Origin: Corbicula japonica
Taxonomy: Eukaryota > Mollusca > Bivalvia > Venerida > Cyrenidae
NCBI GenBank assembly: GCA_038501625.1
Contig: JAZAYU010000123.1
Location: 806,001-870,000, forward strand
Direction of reading: 5' to 3'
DNA: 64,000 nucleotides
In this document: positions 29,640 through 41,712 of the stretch, piece after piece
Layout: each line of letters begins with the position of its first letter
How positions within the stretch are numbered: the first letter of the stretch is position 1
The notes under the pieces: model-generated
The model's input: the letters and a program-made list of their open reading frames with translations, nothing else
Told to the model about the DNA's origin: nothing
Database searches by the model: none
Translations under genes and position numbers: made by a program

Positions 29640-31670
29640 TTATAATAAAAAATGAAATTCTTCGTCTGGATAATAAGAGAATAGTTTGAGCTGTCCTGTC
29701 ATGTCAAACTGTAGGGGTAGCACATATATTGATCTTGCATGGAATTGTTTTGGGGTTTACTGGTTGCAAATGTTACTAAAATAGAAATACTTTGTCCCGT
29801 TAATACTGGATTATGCTGCATTCATCAAACGTGGTATGTAGGTAACCTGCATTGATATCTTAATTTAGTCACTGGAGTTCAGAAAAAGATAACCGCTACT
29901 AAAACTTTCTTGTGCGGAAAATATAGAATGGTCTATCCTCATCAAAGATGGTATGTAGGTAGCTTAAAAATTTAATGGAATTGTAGGCCTATTAGGAGAT
30001 CAAGATCAGAATCACTAAAATTTATTGTTCGGAAAATAACTTGAGGCAATTGCAAGCTATTCTCAATAAACATGTTTTGTATCCTGTGTGCTGACCTGGC
30101 ATGGAATTTAACTTCAGATCACTGGGGTCAAGGTCATTACTAAAATGCAAGATCTATATCTGAACAATTTAACTTAAGAGGTCGCAAACATTGCAAATTG
30201 CGAAAACTGGCTAAAATTTCAAAAATGAATTTTAGGGGAAATACTTATTGCCACCTAGATTTTAGTAAAGAAATGTATTTAGCTAAGGATGTAGTTAATG
30301 TTTGCAAGCTCAATTTAGTCTAATTCATGTTCCAATTACCAAGCACATACTAAAACAAAAGAAAAAACGTTTGCATGAGAACTCCGAAATTCATAAGCAA
30401 TATAACAAAGCAACCCATACATGAAATAAGTATATGCTGGTCTACAATGTTTAGTGCCAATTCGTCAAAATAATGTTAGGGTTTTCAAGAAATTCAAGGA
30501 AACTTACTTCCGGGTTCTCGGTTATGATAGCTCAGTCTTATCAAATGCTAATGTTCTATGAAGGAATGTTAGTTTTATAAACATTGATCTTGACCCCAGT
30601 AATCTCACGTAAAATCCAATGGAAGGCCACAGCATATGTTACCTAAACACCAAGTTTAGTCACGGAGGATCGCTCAAAAACTTGTATCAATTTATTGTCA
30701 GGACAAGACATTTCTATTTTTAGTTATAGTATCCTTAACCCCAGGGATCCAAAAAATAGTACATTCAATATCACATGGGATTTAAAGACGATTGACTACA
30801 GTTTTACCGCCTTATTTCAACTATTTAATTTGGCAGGCAAACTTTAACAACAAATTTCTGTAAAAGTAAAAGGGTTGTAATTTAACCACAATGAAAAAAT
30901 AGAGATATACTATTAGACAAAGCAATCAGGTTCAAACTCCAAGTTCTAACTCCAAAAAGTGAAAAAAAGGGCCAAAAAATCAAAAATCAAGGTTGAGTTA
31001 TGGTTTATGGCACATCACTCCGGGATATAATGTGAAGAAATGTAAAAAAAGTTTCAAAGCTTTATTATTGTTATCTGCTAGTACCAGTTTGCATGCATGC
31101 AAACTTTAACCTTTAGTGCTAAATTGAACGGGGTCATAATTTGATCAAAATGGAAGTTAGAGTTATTGTCCCTGGCATACATATAAATACTCTGGATATG
31201 ATGGTGAATAAGTGTACAAAGAATCAAAGCTTGAGTATACGTAGTAAGACAGTCGTCCTGAGGTTGTACTTAGTTACATTTGTATAAAGGGTCATTTTTG
31301 ATCAAAATAGAAGCTAGTTATGATTGTTGGCGTACATACACAGATACGATTGTTAACACCTATACTCGTATATTAAAATTCAAAACTGTTGGATAAGCAG
31401 TATGAAACTTATTAGTTTGTACACCATCTTGCAAACCTCCACCTTAAATTCTAAGTTGAAAAACGGGACATGACAGGATTAAAATGAGAGTTAGAATTAC
31501 GGGTTTTGGCATACACACTCGGAATATGATGTTGAGTAAGAATGCAAGTTTTAAAGCTGTAGCAATATATTGATCTTGCACGCGAACTTTAACCAAAACG
31601 GGAGAGCGCTGCGACGCCGACGGAATAGTTAGTAGGCCTCGTCATATTCTTCAAATATCCGAGATAAAGC
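29640..31670 (-). mobile_element. Old, degenerate Helitron-like tandem element in inverse orientation
   Basis: Diverged repeated blocks (TACTAAAAT..., then GATCAAAATGGAAGTTAGAG and GGCATACACAC... near 31140, 31300 and 31480). At 31605-31665 a GCGACGCCGACGGAATAG block followed by ATATTCTTCAAATATCCGAG looks like the reverse complement of the head at 27247-27300. Orientation and family are inferred from that head. Confidence 0.4.
30170..30385 (+). repeat. Half copy of the TIR-rich MITE found at 34741
   Basis: GCGAAAACTGGCTAAAATTT, CAAAAATGAATTTTAGG and TAGTCTAATTCATGTTC are shared with 34741-35030. Only the left arm and centre are kept. Confidence 0.6.
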
Positions 31671-31963
31671 CCCCAAAACCAACTTTTGATGTCTGCATCT
31701 GATAAATGCCTTCTATTATTCGCCATAATTCAGTCATATATTTAAACTTTTTTAGTGAAAGTTAAGATTGAGTACCCTACACAATGTCGGGTACAGTAAA
31801 ACACTACGAAAATACAAGTTAACCTCGTGTGCACGACTCTCACTCGAGATGACCTTTTCGATGCATTACTAAACGATATACATGTATATTATAATGCATT
31901 TAAAGTAAACTTGGTGATAGCAAAGTAGTACATTGATATGTCAATCAATGAACAATACTCCTC

Positions 31964-31970
31964 TATAAAT
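31964..31970 (+). promoter_or_regulatory. TATA box of the FMO gene
   Basis: TATAAAT 66-72 bp upstream of the FMO start codon, leaving room for a start site about 30 bp downstream and a short 5' UTR. Confidence 0.5.
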
Positions 31971-32035
31971 AAGACAGCTGCGTAGTTTATAAATTAGAAG
32001 GCAGTGGTTTCATTTAAAAAGAACGGAGTAATCAA

Positions 32036-35000
32036 ATGAAACAGGTTGCAGTCATTGGAGCCGGTGCGAGTGGTCTGGCGGCTATAAAATGTTGCCTGGA
32101 CGAGGGACTTGAACCTGTCTGCTTCGAGAGGTCTAACTACATCGGCGGACTATGGCACTACACCGAGGCAGCCGAGGAGGGTCAAGCTTGTGTAATGAAG
32201 TCTACAGTCATCAACACGTCAAAAGAAATGATGTGCTACAGTGACTTTCCAATTCCAGAGGACTTTGCAATATATATGCACAATACGAAAGTGGATGAGT
32301 ATTTTCATATGTATGCAGATAAATTTGGACTGAAAAAACATATAAACTTCCTAACTGAGGTGAGTAAACAAATTTCGTTTGCATGTGATGTATGTGTCGG
32401 GTCAGATCTTTGTCAAGCATCACAAGTCATGTTAAGCTTTAAAATCGTTAATTTTATGTGACGCATTATGACAATGATGTGGCTTATGACCTATTCGACA
32501 AATGTAAAATAGCGCGGTCTGATCAGGGTCTACACTGTTTGATATTCATTGAGAAAAACGTTCATCGTGCATTTAAAATACAGTTTACATCTTTTTTCGG
32601 ACCGTGTAACTCCGCACTGTGAAAAGGTCGAAAACGATGTCGTTTGATCAAGGCTTTTCGAGTTCAATTATGATGACAATGTGTTATCTTTCGGTAAACA
32701 TGTTGTCAATGACATTTATACTCGCCGTCAATAAAAAGTTACCACGTCGCTAATTATTACCACCTCGAATGGATAAAATATGAATAGCTTCTTATGATTT
32801 TAAAGTTTTACCGATGACAAAATTTGAAACAAAAGTTATGATCAAGATCAGGAACACGCCACCAGTGTTTCCACCTTAAGCCTATTTCCGGTTTTCTGCA
32901 AATTTCCCCAAAGCCGTCTGCTAAAACACTTTCAACTGAATAATAGAGTGTGTCGTAAAAGAAAACATTGTAAACTATTAGTTTAATAGTAATTTTTTTT
33001 CGTGACTCAAAATAGGTAACATGTTTTCTCATTGGCTGCTGTGCAATTTTGTACAGTTGACTGTATTTTGATTCTATCAAATATTGAACTTTTAAATTTT
33101 GGCAGCAGAAAAAGCCTAATAAGACTGTAAGTTATCCAAAACTGTAGTAAATTTGTATCAGTGCTGCTTTGTCGAATGGTTTATATTTCAAAGGCTACGG
33201 TAAAAGTGGCAACTTTCTATTGACGGTCAGTTTACTTCAATAAAATCGTTTGGCCCTATTAATTAACACCCGCGATAGGTCCAGAAAAATTGATGGGAAT
33301 TTGGTTTTGATAAAAATGTACATTTAAAAATGTCATATATCGATGTTCGGACCTGTAACCTTGTAACACAAACAGATTTTCATAGCTTGAAAAGGTAACC
33401 ACCACCCGACAAAAATAAATAAAAGGACGAGACAAGATATTTGTATCTCACTGTTATATAATCCTTGCCATGTTGGAAGACATAGATGCGATCACCTGAT
33501 AAATTCCGACTATGTCCGATATTTATTTTGTGGTGACTGTCGTTTGGCTATGCAGAAACAGGAAAACTGCTTCATTTGATTTTACTAGGGATGGCATTTT
33601 CCACCTATTTTACCATTCGAATGTTCGAATCAGTTTGCATTCGAACGTTCGAATCATTTACAATCACATAAGCCATGAAACAACCTGTTTTATTGGTAAA
33701 ACCTCACAGTATCCCCGAAAGTACCAATTTGTCATTCAAATTGATTTTGCCGATAATATCCGAGTGTTCCGAAATCTGAATAGTGAGTTTGTTTATCAGA
33801 GAATGAGACTGTCTACGAATCTACCTCTATAACTTTTTATTTGTATTAAGTAAACCATCAAGGAATAAAAACTCAAAATTGTTCTGTAAGAGGAAAATAT
33901 CACTTTATATTAATATATGAATATATTAGATATTCATTTTACAAATCATGTAACCGTTTCCGCTTGAAACCGTATTTTCTATGCAGCTACCAAGATTCGA
34001 CAACAAGCTATTTTAATAAGCCTCAAGTTTATTTATCCAGGTTCTGTCTGTCAAACAAGCGGATGATTGTAAGACTAGCGGACAATGGAAACTTGTCACA
34101 AAACACCTTACTAAAGGGGAAGAGAAAGAGCACGTTGTCGATGCAGTTTTGGTATGTACCGGACATCACGCCAAAAAGAATATACCCAAGTTTCCCGGAC
34201 TGGATAAGTTCAAAGGCAAGGTCACTCACACACATGACTACAAGGATTACAAGGGATACGAAGATAAACGAGTTCTTATTGTCGGTATCGGGAATTCCGG
34301 GGGAGATGTTGCAACCGAACTTAGCAGAATTTCATCCCAAGTCAGTTGCTTTTCTTCTAGATATTGAAAATGAAATTTCAGCAAAGCTATTCCCCTTAGC
34401 CCCCCACCCCACCCCAATAAAACAAAAAAAAACCAACAACACACACATACGTCACTTTTTGACTTAAAGAAGATGCTGATGTTGATTTTTTTTTCGTTTT
34501 TTTTTTCTAATGTTTTACATGCTGTCAACAGTCTATTACGACCATTAAAAACGCACATCAAACTCCGTGATGCAACAAGTATATAACTTGACAGTCTATG
34601 CATTCTTGTATAGGGTTCAGAGTAATCTGAAAAGGCGGAAATTCTTGCATTACAGTTTGAAACAAGTGCCGAATTTCTTGCATTTCAACAAGTATATATC
34701 TTTTTCCTTTTTTGCCGCCCAGATAAGTAAAAAAATGTTTTAAGGTTTTACTAACATTGTAAATGACGAAAACTGGCTAAAATTTCAAAAATGAATTTTG
34801 GGGGAAAATACTCATTGCCCCCTAGATTTCAGTGAAGAAATATATTTATTTAATGATGTATTAATGTTTACATGGTCAGTTTAGTCTAATTCATGTTCTG
34901 ACAAACATTAGTACATTCTTAGGTTAATAAATTTCTTCACTAAAATCTAGGTTGCAATGAGTATTTTCTTCAAAATTCATTTTTGAAAGTTTTGCCAATT

Positions 35001-37578
35001 TTCGCCATTTGCAATGTTGGTGAAACCTTAATTTATCCCTTTATGGTATTTTAAAATAAATGCCCATTTTCAATCAAATAGAGTTATTTAATTATTATTC
35101 CTTACTAGTGAAAGTTACCGGTGGGATTGAACAAATAACATAAAGAAACATTACTGTATTCCGTGATGCAAAAAGGGTTATTCTAGTAGTCGGTAGAGTA
35201 TTATAATACACCGGATATCTGGTATTCCACGGCATTACAGCTTTGTAAAGAATGGTTATATCTGGTTGTATATTAAAATGGAAGGTGATTTTTTAAGATA
35301 GATTTATAGTAATAACAGATTTTCTCATAAGCTTCGTCGTAAGAATAATGCTGCTCAATTCTACGTCGCGCAGCCTATAAGTTCATGCGAACAATAGAAC
35401 AAATGCAACTTGTCGAAAATATTTATTTCAGGTATACCTAAGTACGCGATCCGGAGCCTGGTTGTGGAACCGTGTCTCGGACAAAGGAATGCCTGTTGAT
35501 ATGATTCCCAATAGAGCTGCGATTGCCGTATTTAGCAAAATGCCAACTGTAGCTGCAAAATTAGCCACCATTAAACTGAATAGTCGTTTTGATCACAAAA
35601 AATATTGCTTGGAGCCCGACTTCCCGCCCACGGCAGCTCATCCAACAATAAATGACGAACTACCAAACAGAATTATCTCTGGGGGTGTAATTGTAAAAGC
35701 AAATGTGAGCGAATTTACCGAAACAGGCGTCATTTTTGAAGATGAAACAAGGGTAGACAACTTAGATGCTGTAGTACTGGCAACTGGCTATATTTTCGGA
35801 TTCCCTTTTCTGGATAAAAATGTAACAGACGTTCGTGCCAATCAAGTCAGTCTTTATAGATACATGTTCCCTCCGGATCTAGAGAAACCGACTCTTGCAA
35901 TTATAGGATGCTTTCAGCCTTTGGGTGCAGTTATGCCAATAAGTGAGATGCAATCCAGAGTGGCCACTCGTGTGTTTAAGGTCTGTATGGCTTCTGAACA
36001 AGTTCTATAATCCACAAATTTGCGCCAGTTAAAGTACGCGAACTCAAAACCCCGCAGGTTTTTAAAAGTTATTTATTACTTAAATACATAAGAGTTTTGT
36101 ACTCTAATGCGCATCCAAATTTGTGATTCATTATTACTCGCAAAATATCAAGCTTCTTCTCTTCTTGAAATTTAGGAGCGCCCAACCAAGTGCGTCAAAT
36201 TCCGCAAACACACGAGGTTTTGGTTGTATTTATTCATGTAAGCTCACGCACAATTCTCGTTAAATATTGATCGAGTATCTTGACGTTTGAATGAAACATG
36301 TAGTTCTTCAAAGGTTGATATACCACTGAAATTGGTAAATCAGGTTATACACTTTTCAGTGATATTGTAAATGTATACCTAAAACTGGAAAATTTCCTGT
36401 CGATTCGTAATTAATATTCAGATATAAGCTTCATTTATCCAAAATTTCACCTGGAATTCGATATTAATGATGCAGTCAATTTAACAGGGTTTGGCAAAGC
36501 TGCCTAGCAAAAAAGATATGTGGGAAGACATTGCAACTAAACGTAAAGCCATGGCAATGCGCTACAAGAAATCGATGCGTCACACCATTCAAGTAGACTA
36601 TGTAAAGTTCATGGACGAACTTGCCGAAATAATCGACTGTAAGCCAAACATAAGTACGTCGTTTTAGTTTGCTTAAAGACGTATGCTGTAATTTAAGATT
36701 TTACACGATAATGAATTTTAAAAACTTGCTCACCGTTAATATTAGGGATGAGATTCGTCTGCAGTTTCCTCAATCCACATTCGACGCGAGTACTTGTTAG
36801 AAACCCAGGAAACAGTCAACGAGCGTGATAAGTATAAGTTGGAATAACTTGTTTCACAATCGATGTAAAATAAAGAAGTTTAAACTTAACTAAGGAACTC
36901 TTAAATGTGCTAAATTCCCAAAATAAAACTTAAAGGAAACATGACATATTTTAAAACACTCGCAGTCATAGCTAAAAACATTTAATTAGTAATATACTTT
37001 CATGCTTTTTCAATCTAAAACTTATAATATTCATTGATAGCAAGAGATTGAAAGGTCTTGTATCGATAAATAGAAACTTGTCATGAATTGAATGAATTAT
37101 ACTGATATCCCAAAGTTCGACTTATCAGGAAATGTTGTTGATAGCAGTCTTGTAAATTTACTTGTATATGGAAGTAAGGGGATTTTTTTACTAACAAAAA
37201 TCCATGCAGAATTCTTAAAGTATTCTAAAACTAAGTAATTATTTAACATGCGCAAGATATTCCAAAATGCGACGTGGGGTAGTCGCCACTTATCAGTGGT
37301 AATAATGTCTTGTTTTACATTTAGGAAAGCTGTTTTTCACGGATCCCAAACTTGCCTTGGAATGTCTTTTCGGACCATGTACTCCGTACCAGTTTCGGTT
37401 GATGGGACCTGGTACCTGGAAGGGCGCTCGTGACGCCATTTTGACTCAGTGGAAACGCACGTACCAGCCCCTGCAAACAAGGCCTTGTAAAGGAAGATCA
37501 GATGGGGGATTCGGGACGCTCTATATATTCCTTATTGCTCTGCTGGCAATACTGGTGTATTATATTTTCTCACGCTAG
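32036..37578 (+). CDS. Flavin-containing monooxygenase (dimethylaniline monooxygenase, FMO), five exons
   Basis: FMOs use FAD, NADPH and O2 to oxygenate soft nucleophiles (N, S) and usually sit on the ER membrane. Exons 32036-32359, 34041-34340, 35432-35980, 36488-36653 and 37325-37578 join in phase to 530 residues, the usual animal FMO length (~530-560). Seen: FAD motif GAGASG (residues 8-13), CFER acidic strand end, FMO signature [11 protein letters not shown] (165-175, matching FxGxxxHxxxY), NADPH motif GIGNSGGD (190-197), [11 protein letters not shown] (ATGY 325-328), [15 protein letters not shown] near the C-terminus, and a hydrophobic tail anchor (about 509-528) followed by Ser-Arg. Resemblance is to the vertebrate FMO1-5 type; I cannot assign a numbered orthologue. 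All introns are GT-AG. Intact, with a TATA box and poly(A) signal. Confidence 0.95.
32495..32545 (+). repeat. Small MITE fragment in FMO intron 1
   Basis: GGTCTGATCAGGGTCTACACTG matches one dyad arm of the double-palindrome family. Confidence 0.4.
32546..34040 (+). other. FMO intron 1, no gene recognised
   Basis: The only structure noted is a short imperfect repeat of TTCGAATGTTCGAATCA / TTCGAACGTTCGAATCA at 33615-33655 near a CTAGGGATGG block, perhaps an old transposon end. Confidence 0.4.
34741..35030 (+). repeat. 290 bp MITE with ~100 bp inverted arms
   Basis: Left arm TAAGGTTTTACTAACATTG... and right arm ...CAATGTTGGTGAAACCTTA are inverted repeats over about 100 bp each (shared CAAAAATGAATTTT, AATACTCATTG, TAGATTT blocks), with ~90 bp between. 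Outer bases allow a TA target. Lies in FMO intron 2; a half copy is at 30170. Confidence 0.75.
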
Positions 37579-37658
37579 TCTTGAATTAACCAGTTCCAAA
37601 GAAACATTTGATGTTTTATGATATTTATAAATGCTCTTAGTCAGGTTATATAAAACAC

Positions 37659-37664
37659 AATAAA
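37659..37664 (+). promoter_or_regulatory. Poly(A) signal of the FMO gene
   Basis: AATAAA 81 bp after the FMO stop codon. Confidence 0.65.
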
Positions 37665-37889
37665 ACATGATCAGGGTGAATATTTCTTTACAGTTCTCAA
37701 AATTTATTATATCAGATTAATATGCCAGATTAACTTAAATAAAAATAACTTTGACTTTTTTGTTGCGGATTTCAAAGTTTTTGTGGTAAAATGCAGAACA
37801 GAAAAACCTACCTTAAAAGTACAAACTTGTAAAATATATAAAGTTTTATGATTACTTGTAACCATGCATCTCAGCTATCAATTGCACCG

Positions 37890-38035
37890 TAGAAATAGTT
37901 TAAACACCCAATGCATAAACGTTTTGCCACAGACCGTTAATTATTTGTGGTGTCTTATTATTTTAATATTTAAATAGTAGTTTTATAAATCAATGCAGTA
38001 TGTCTCTCGGCTGTGTTGGGGGATTGTTTTTTACG
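37890..38035 (+). repeat. Degenerate SINE-like copy
   Basis: AAACACCCAATGCATAAACG, TTTTGCCACAGACCGTT and TTTGTGGTGTCTTATT parallel the copy at 39005. Confidence 0.4.
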
Positions 38036-38479
38036 GGCGTGTTTTTTCCGTATACGCGTTGTTATCTTTTTAGCATGGTTCTAATATGTTTGTGTTTTTT
38101 TGTGATGCTGAAAAAGAATTGGGTTTTACAGGATGCATGCATTTTACTAAAAAGTGTCCCTCACTACTTGCCTGAACAATGTAAATAATTCATATTATTA
38201 TATTTATTATCATTATGCTACACTCGTTAATGATAAATAATAAATTCTCCACTGACCTATTGGGATGGGGAAACTTTTTACAACCGCCATGCTCAGAAAA
38301 ATAGTTACAAAGACATGTTAAACCATGCTTAAATTTTTAAATGCTTTGTATTGTGCTTTTCGTTTAAATCAAGGAGATGCTGTGAAATTTTACCATTTTA
38401 AAAATATTGTGAAATCTAATGATTGTCATAAGCCAATTACCTCCATCATGTTCTTGCTGATCTTACTTCATGTTCTATG

Positions 38480-38519
38480 GCCTCCCTCCCTTCCTCCCTC
38501 CCTCCCTCCCCCTTCTCTT
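38480..38519 (+). repeat. Pyrimidine-rich CCTCCCT tract
   Basis: Repeated CCTCCCTCC on the plus strand; simple sequence able to adopt non-B structure. Confidence 0.85.
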
Positions 38520-39004
38520 GGTCTAGTAGATATGTTGAAACATGACGACTAGACACATCAACAGAAATTAAAAGTGTGTAACATTAGCATATTCTTGCTT
38601 AAGATATTGGCAGTTTTTAAACTCACCATACTAACCCAGTATATACTTCTCAATATCGACCATCTTAGTCTTTGAGCGGATATAGGTAGGTGGATGACTC
38701 GAAAACTGGTGTGAAGAACTGCTAATAAATTATACAAGAAAAGCAATTGTGCAACGTTATTACCAAGAGACTTTTGATGAATTAAACACCACATACGATC
38801 AGATTGGCTATCCAACAAGCCCTCTTATAATATAGGTAGAGCTATACAGGGATATCAGGAATATCCGACACGTCGTCAGTAGCTATTGATATGTATTTCA
38901 AAATTGTTTCTATTATTATAAGTAAAGTATATTCAATTTGAAAAGTTACAACGAAACAACCAGTCTCTATAGAACCAGCAATTCCAATTTAGAGTTTAGT
39001 TACC

Positions 39005-39240
39005 TTAGAACCTGGTTTAAACCCCCAGTGGCAAATTGTTTTGCCACTGACCGTTTCAAGGCGGTAACCCCTCGGGTTCTCACTTTCGTTAATTTTGTGT
39101 GGCGTCCTTATTAAAATTGCTTATTGTAATACCATGCTCTCTTTTCATCTCTACTGTTTGGCTGTGTGGGGAGGCTTTGTCTGCTGGATGTGGCCATCCC
39201 TGATATGCATGTTTCACTTTTTAGTTAACAAAAAGTGTGT
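39005..39240 (+). repeat. SINE-like interspersed repeat
   Basis: Shares CCTGGTTTAAACCCCC, GCAAATTGTTTTGCCA, ATGACCGTT-like, GTGTGGCGTC and ATATGCAT blocks with 62370-62590 and partly with 37890 and 2336. The left dyad (TGGCAAATTGTTTTGCCA) is palindromic. Whether it is tRNA-derived was not established. Confidence 0.55.
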
Positions 39241-41275
39241 GATTTTTTTTCAATTAATTTCAGAGTAAAAACCAAAGTATAGCTTTCATGTTGATCCATT
39301 GCGATAAATATTTAAAAATCTATCAATCCGTTCATAATGGAAGATTCGAAGAATATATTCTTCAAATCTTCGTTGAGGAAACAAAACAGTTATGATGGTA
39401 CATTAAAAATGACAAACCGTCTTCCGGGAAGTTTTTTTAATTGCACTTATCAGATGCAAAGAAATATAGTTGACCCACATTACCCTACAAGTTAATTAAC
39501 ATGTAAATAGCCGTTTTTGTACGAGTATGTTGTAATGGTTTAAACGAATAAAGTTTTGCGAATCGACAGGGGTACGGTAACGTGTTTGTATTTGTATGGC
39601 CTTGCTTATCTATATATTAAATATATCACTACCGCAGGCGGCCGTAAAAAGAATCCCCGTACTAATATTCGGTGTAGTTATCAGTTCCAATTACCTCCCT
39701 TGATAGTAAAATGTGAATTTTAAGCCATGCAGAATATCAATAATTGCGCGTGGTAGTATATAGGCATACATAAACTATCCCTTTAAGATGAATCGGATGT
39801 TTTTTTCACTGTATGTCTTTTTCATGGATGGCTAGGCACTACCGCCGTATTTGTATGGCCTTGGGGTTATCTTTACATTGAAAATAAAACGTAAATGCTT
39901 AACACCGCTGCAGTTTAATTTTTATTGTACATGCAAGTTGAAAAATGGGATCCTTATAGTATGAATGAATAACAATTTTACTTTCGCTCTATCATGCTAT
40001 GGAAGATTCATGTAATTTACAGCTTAACATTTACTTGAACTGCAACATGAAAAGTATTCAGTGCTTTCACAGTCATTATTTTAAAGAGCTATTCAAATAT
40101 TCTTCAAGGAAACACATGAACACCGAAATGTGTGAAAACACCTAAGGTTTTTGTAATCTGAAAACATCCAAAATGTGAAAATATTTTGTTTTTCATTTTT
40201 TTTTACATCCGGTCAATTAAATAGTCATTAACTGCTTGGAAAGAAATATCATTACACAGATTAATGACGTTGATGGATTCGGAAATGATCTCATTACTTA
40301 TATATAAAATAAAGAAGTAGAGCGTGATGAAGATGCAGTTCGGAAACTACTGCATTTATGTTGATTTGGAATGATTACTTGTAAATAAAAGGAGAAGACT
40401 GAGAATAAATGTTTGTTATGCTTACTAGTGTGACTTTTAAATTAATCAAAAACTCATTTAAATGTATCTGTTTTGTAAAATAATTTAACATAAATAATCT
40501 ATATACAATGTATCGATCGCTGGAAGAAATATGCAAAATAAATGTTATATAATCGGATAAGTGATTGTTCACTGCAATAAGACTTACTTCCCTTTAAGTA
40601 TGAAATTGGTAGCGTTAATCGCAAATTTTCCAATGTATGGACTAGTGAAGTTTACTTTTACAGACGATGTGATTTAGCCACAATAAGACAGCTCAGCCTG
40701 CTTACATTGTCAAAAGGAAGTGATGAATAGAGACAATGGGTTTATAAGATAATTTAATAAAGACACCACATACAATTTTAACTAGACTGTGTCTTTAGGA
40801 CACTTCTGATGATTTGAAACACAAATTTTGTATCGTGTATTTAAAACATATTGCCTAGTAAATGAGGAGTAAATGCTACAGAATTTTAGTTCTTAAATTA
40901 ACAAAGGGACATAACCTCGATAAAATGGTTGCATGACAAATTCCTGTACAACCATTTACACATCATGTCAAATAATCTCTGAAATTTCGAAAGAAGTCAT
41001 CGAAATATTTTCTTGACCACCATCTAGTACATATCCTGTTTGATCATCTGTGCAAGTTTAAACAATATCCACCAGATAGCAAGTGATGAGTTAATGCCAC
41101 AAAATTTTATTACTGAAATGACACAAAGTGATATAATTCTGTAAAAATAGTCGCAGGAGAATTTTTTTCTCTACAACCATCTACACATTCTGTTTGAACA
41201 TCTGTGCAAGTTTGAAAGAAATTTGCCACAACGTTAATGAGGAGTTGATGCCGCATCATTAAGAGGACGTACGTA
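39241..41275 (+). other. Intergenic, no feature recognised
   Basis: No frame with family resemblance and no structured repeat noticed. Confidence 0.4.
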
Positions 41276-41709
41276 CGTAGGTACTGACAAGTGCAACTAA
41301 ATATTCCTTCCACTTCGTGGGGGGAGGGGGCATTATCAATTTACCTCCCACGTTGAGGGGCATAAAAATTCGAACAAAATAGGTTACCACCTAGGAACGA
41401 TCAATGGCAAAACTTTTGCGAATGGGAGAGTAAATAGGCTAAAGGGTGATGCTTTCAAACCCATGGATGCCTATGAACAGGACCAATCACGTAGGTACTG
41501 ACAAGTGCAACTAAATATTCATTCCACTTCGTGTGGGGGGGGGGGGGGGGCATTATCAATTTATCCCCCACGTTGAGGGGCATAAAACTTCGAACAAAAT
41601 AGGTTACCACCTAGGAACGATCAATGACAAAACTTTTGCGAATGGGAGAGTAAATAGGCTAAAGGGTGATGCTTTCAAGCCCATGGATGCCCATGTACAG
41701 GACCAATCA
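41276..41709 (+). repeat. Tandem duplication, two ~214 bp units
   Basis: Unit 1 (41276-41489) and unit 2 (41490-41709) both begin CGTAGGTACTGACAAGTGC and are nearly identical; they differ mainly in the length of a poly-G run (GGGGGGAGGGGG against a longer G run). Both end with CAGGACCAATCA, a block also seen near 52150, 52750 and 61390 in related form. Confidence 0.9.
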
Positions 41710-41712
41710 AAC

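Noticed and set aside
33964..34467. 167-codon frame overlapping FMO exon 2
   Set aside because: Different frame from the FMO exon, whose 100 codons carry the FMO and NADPH motifs and fit splice sites.
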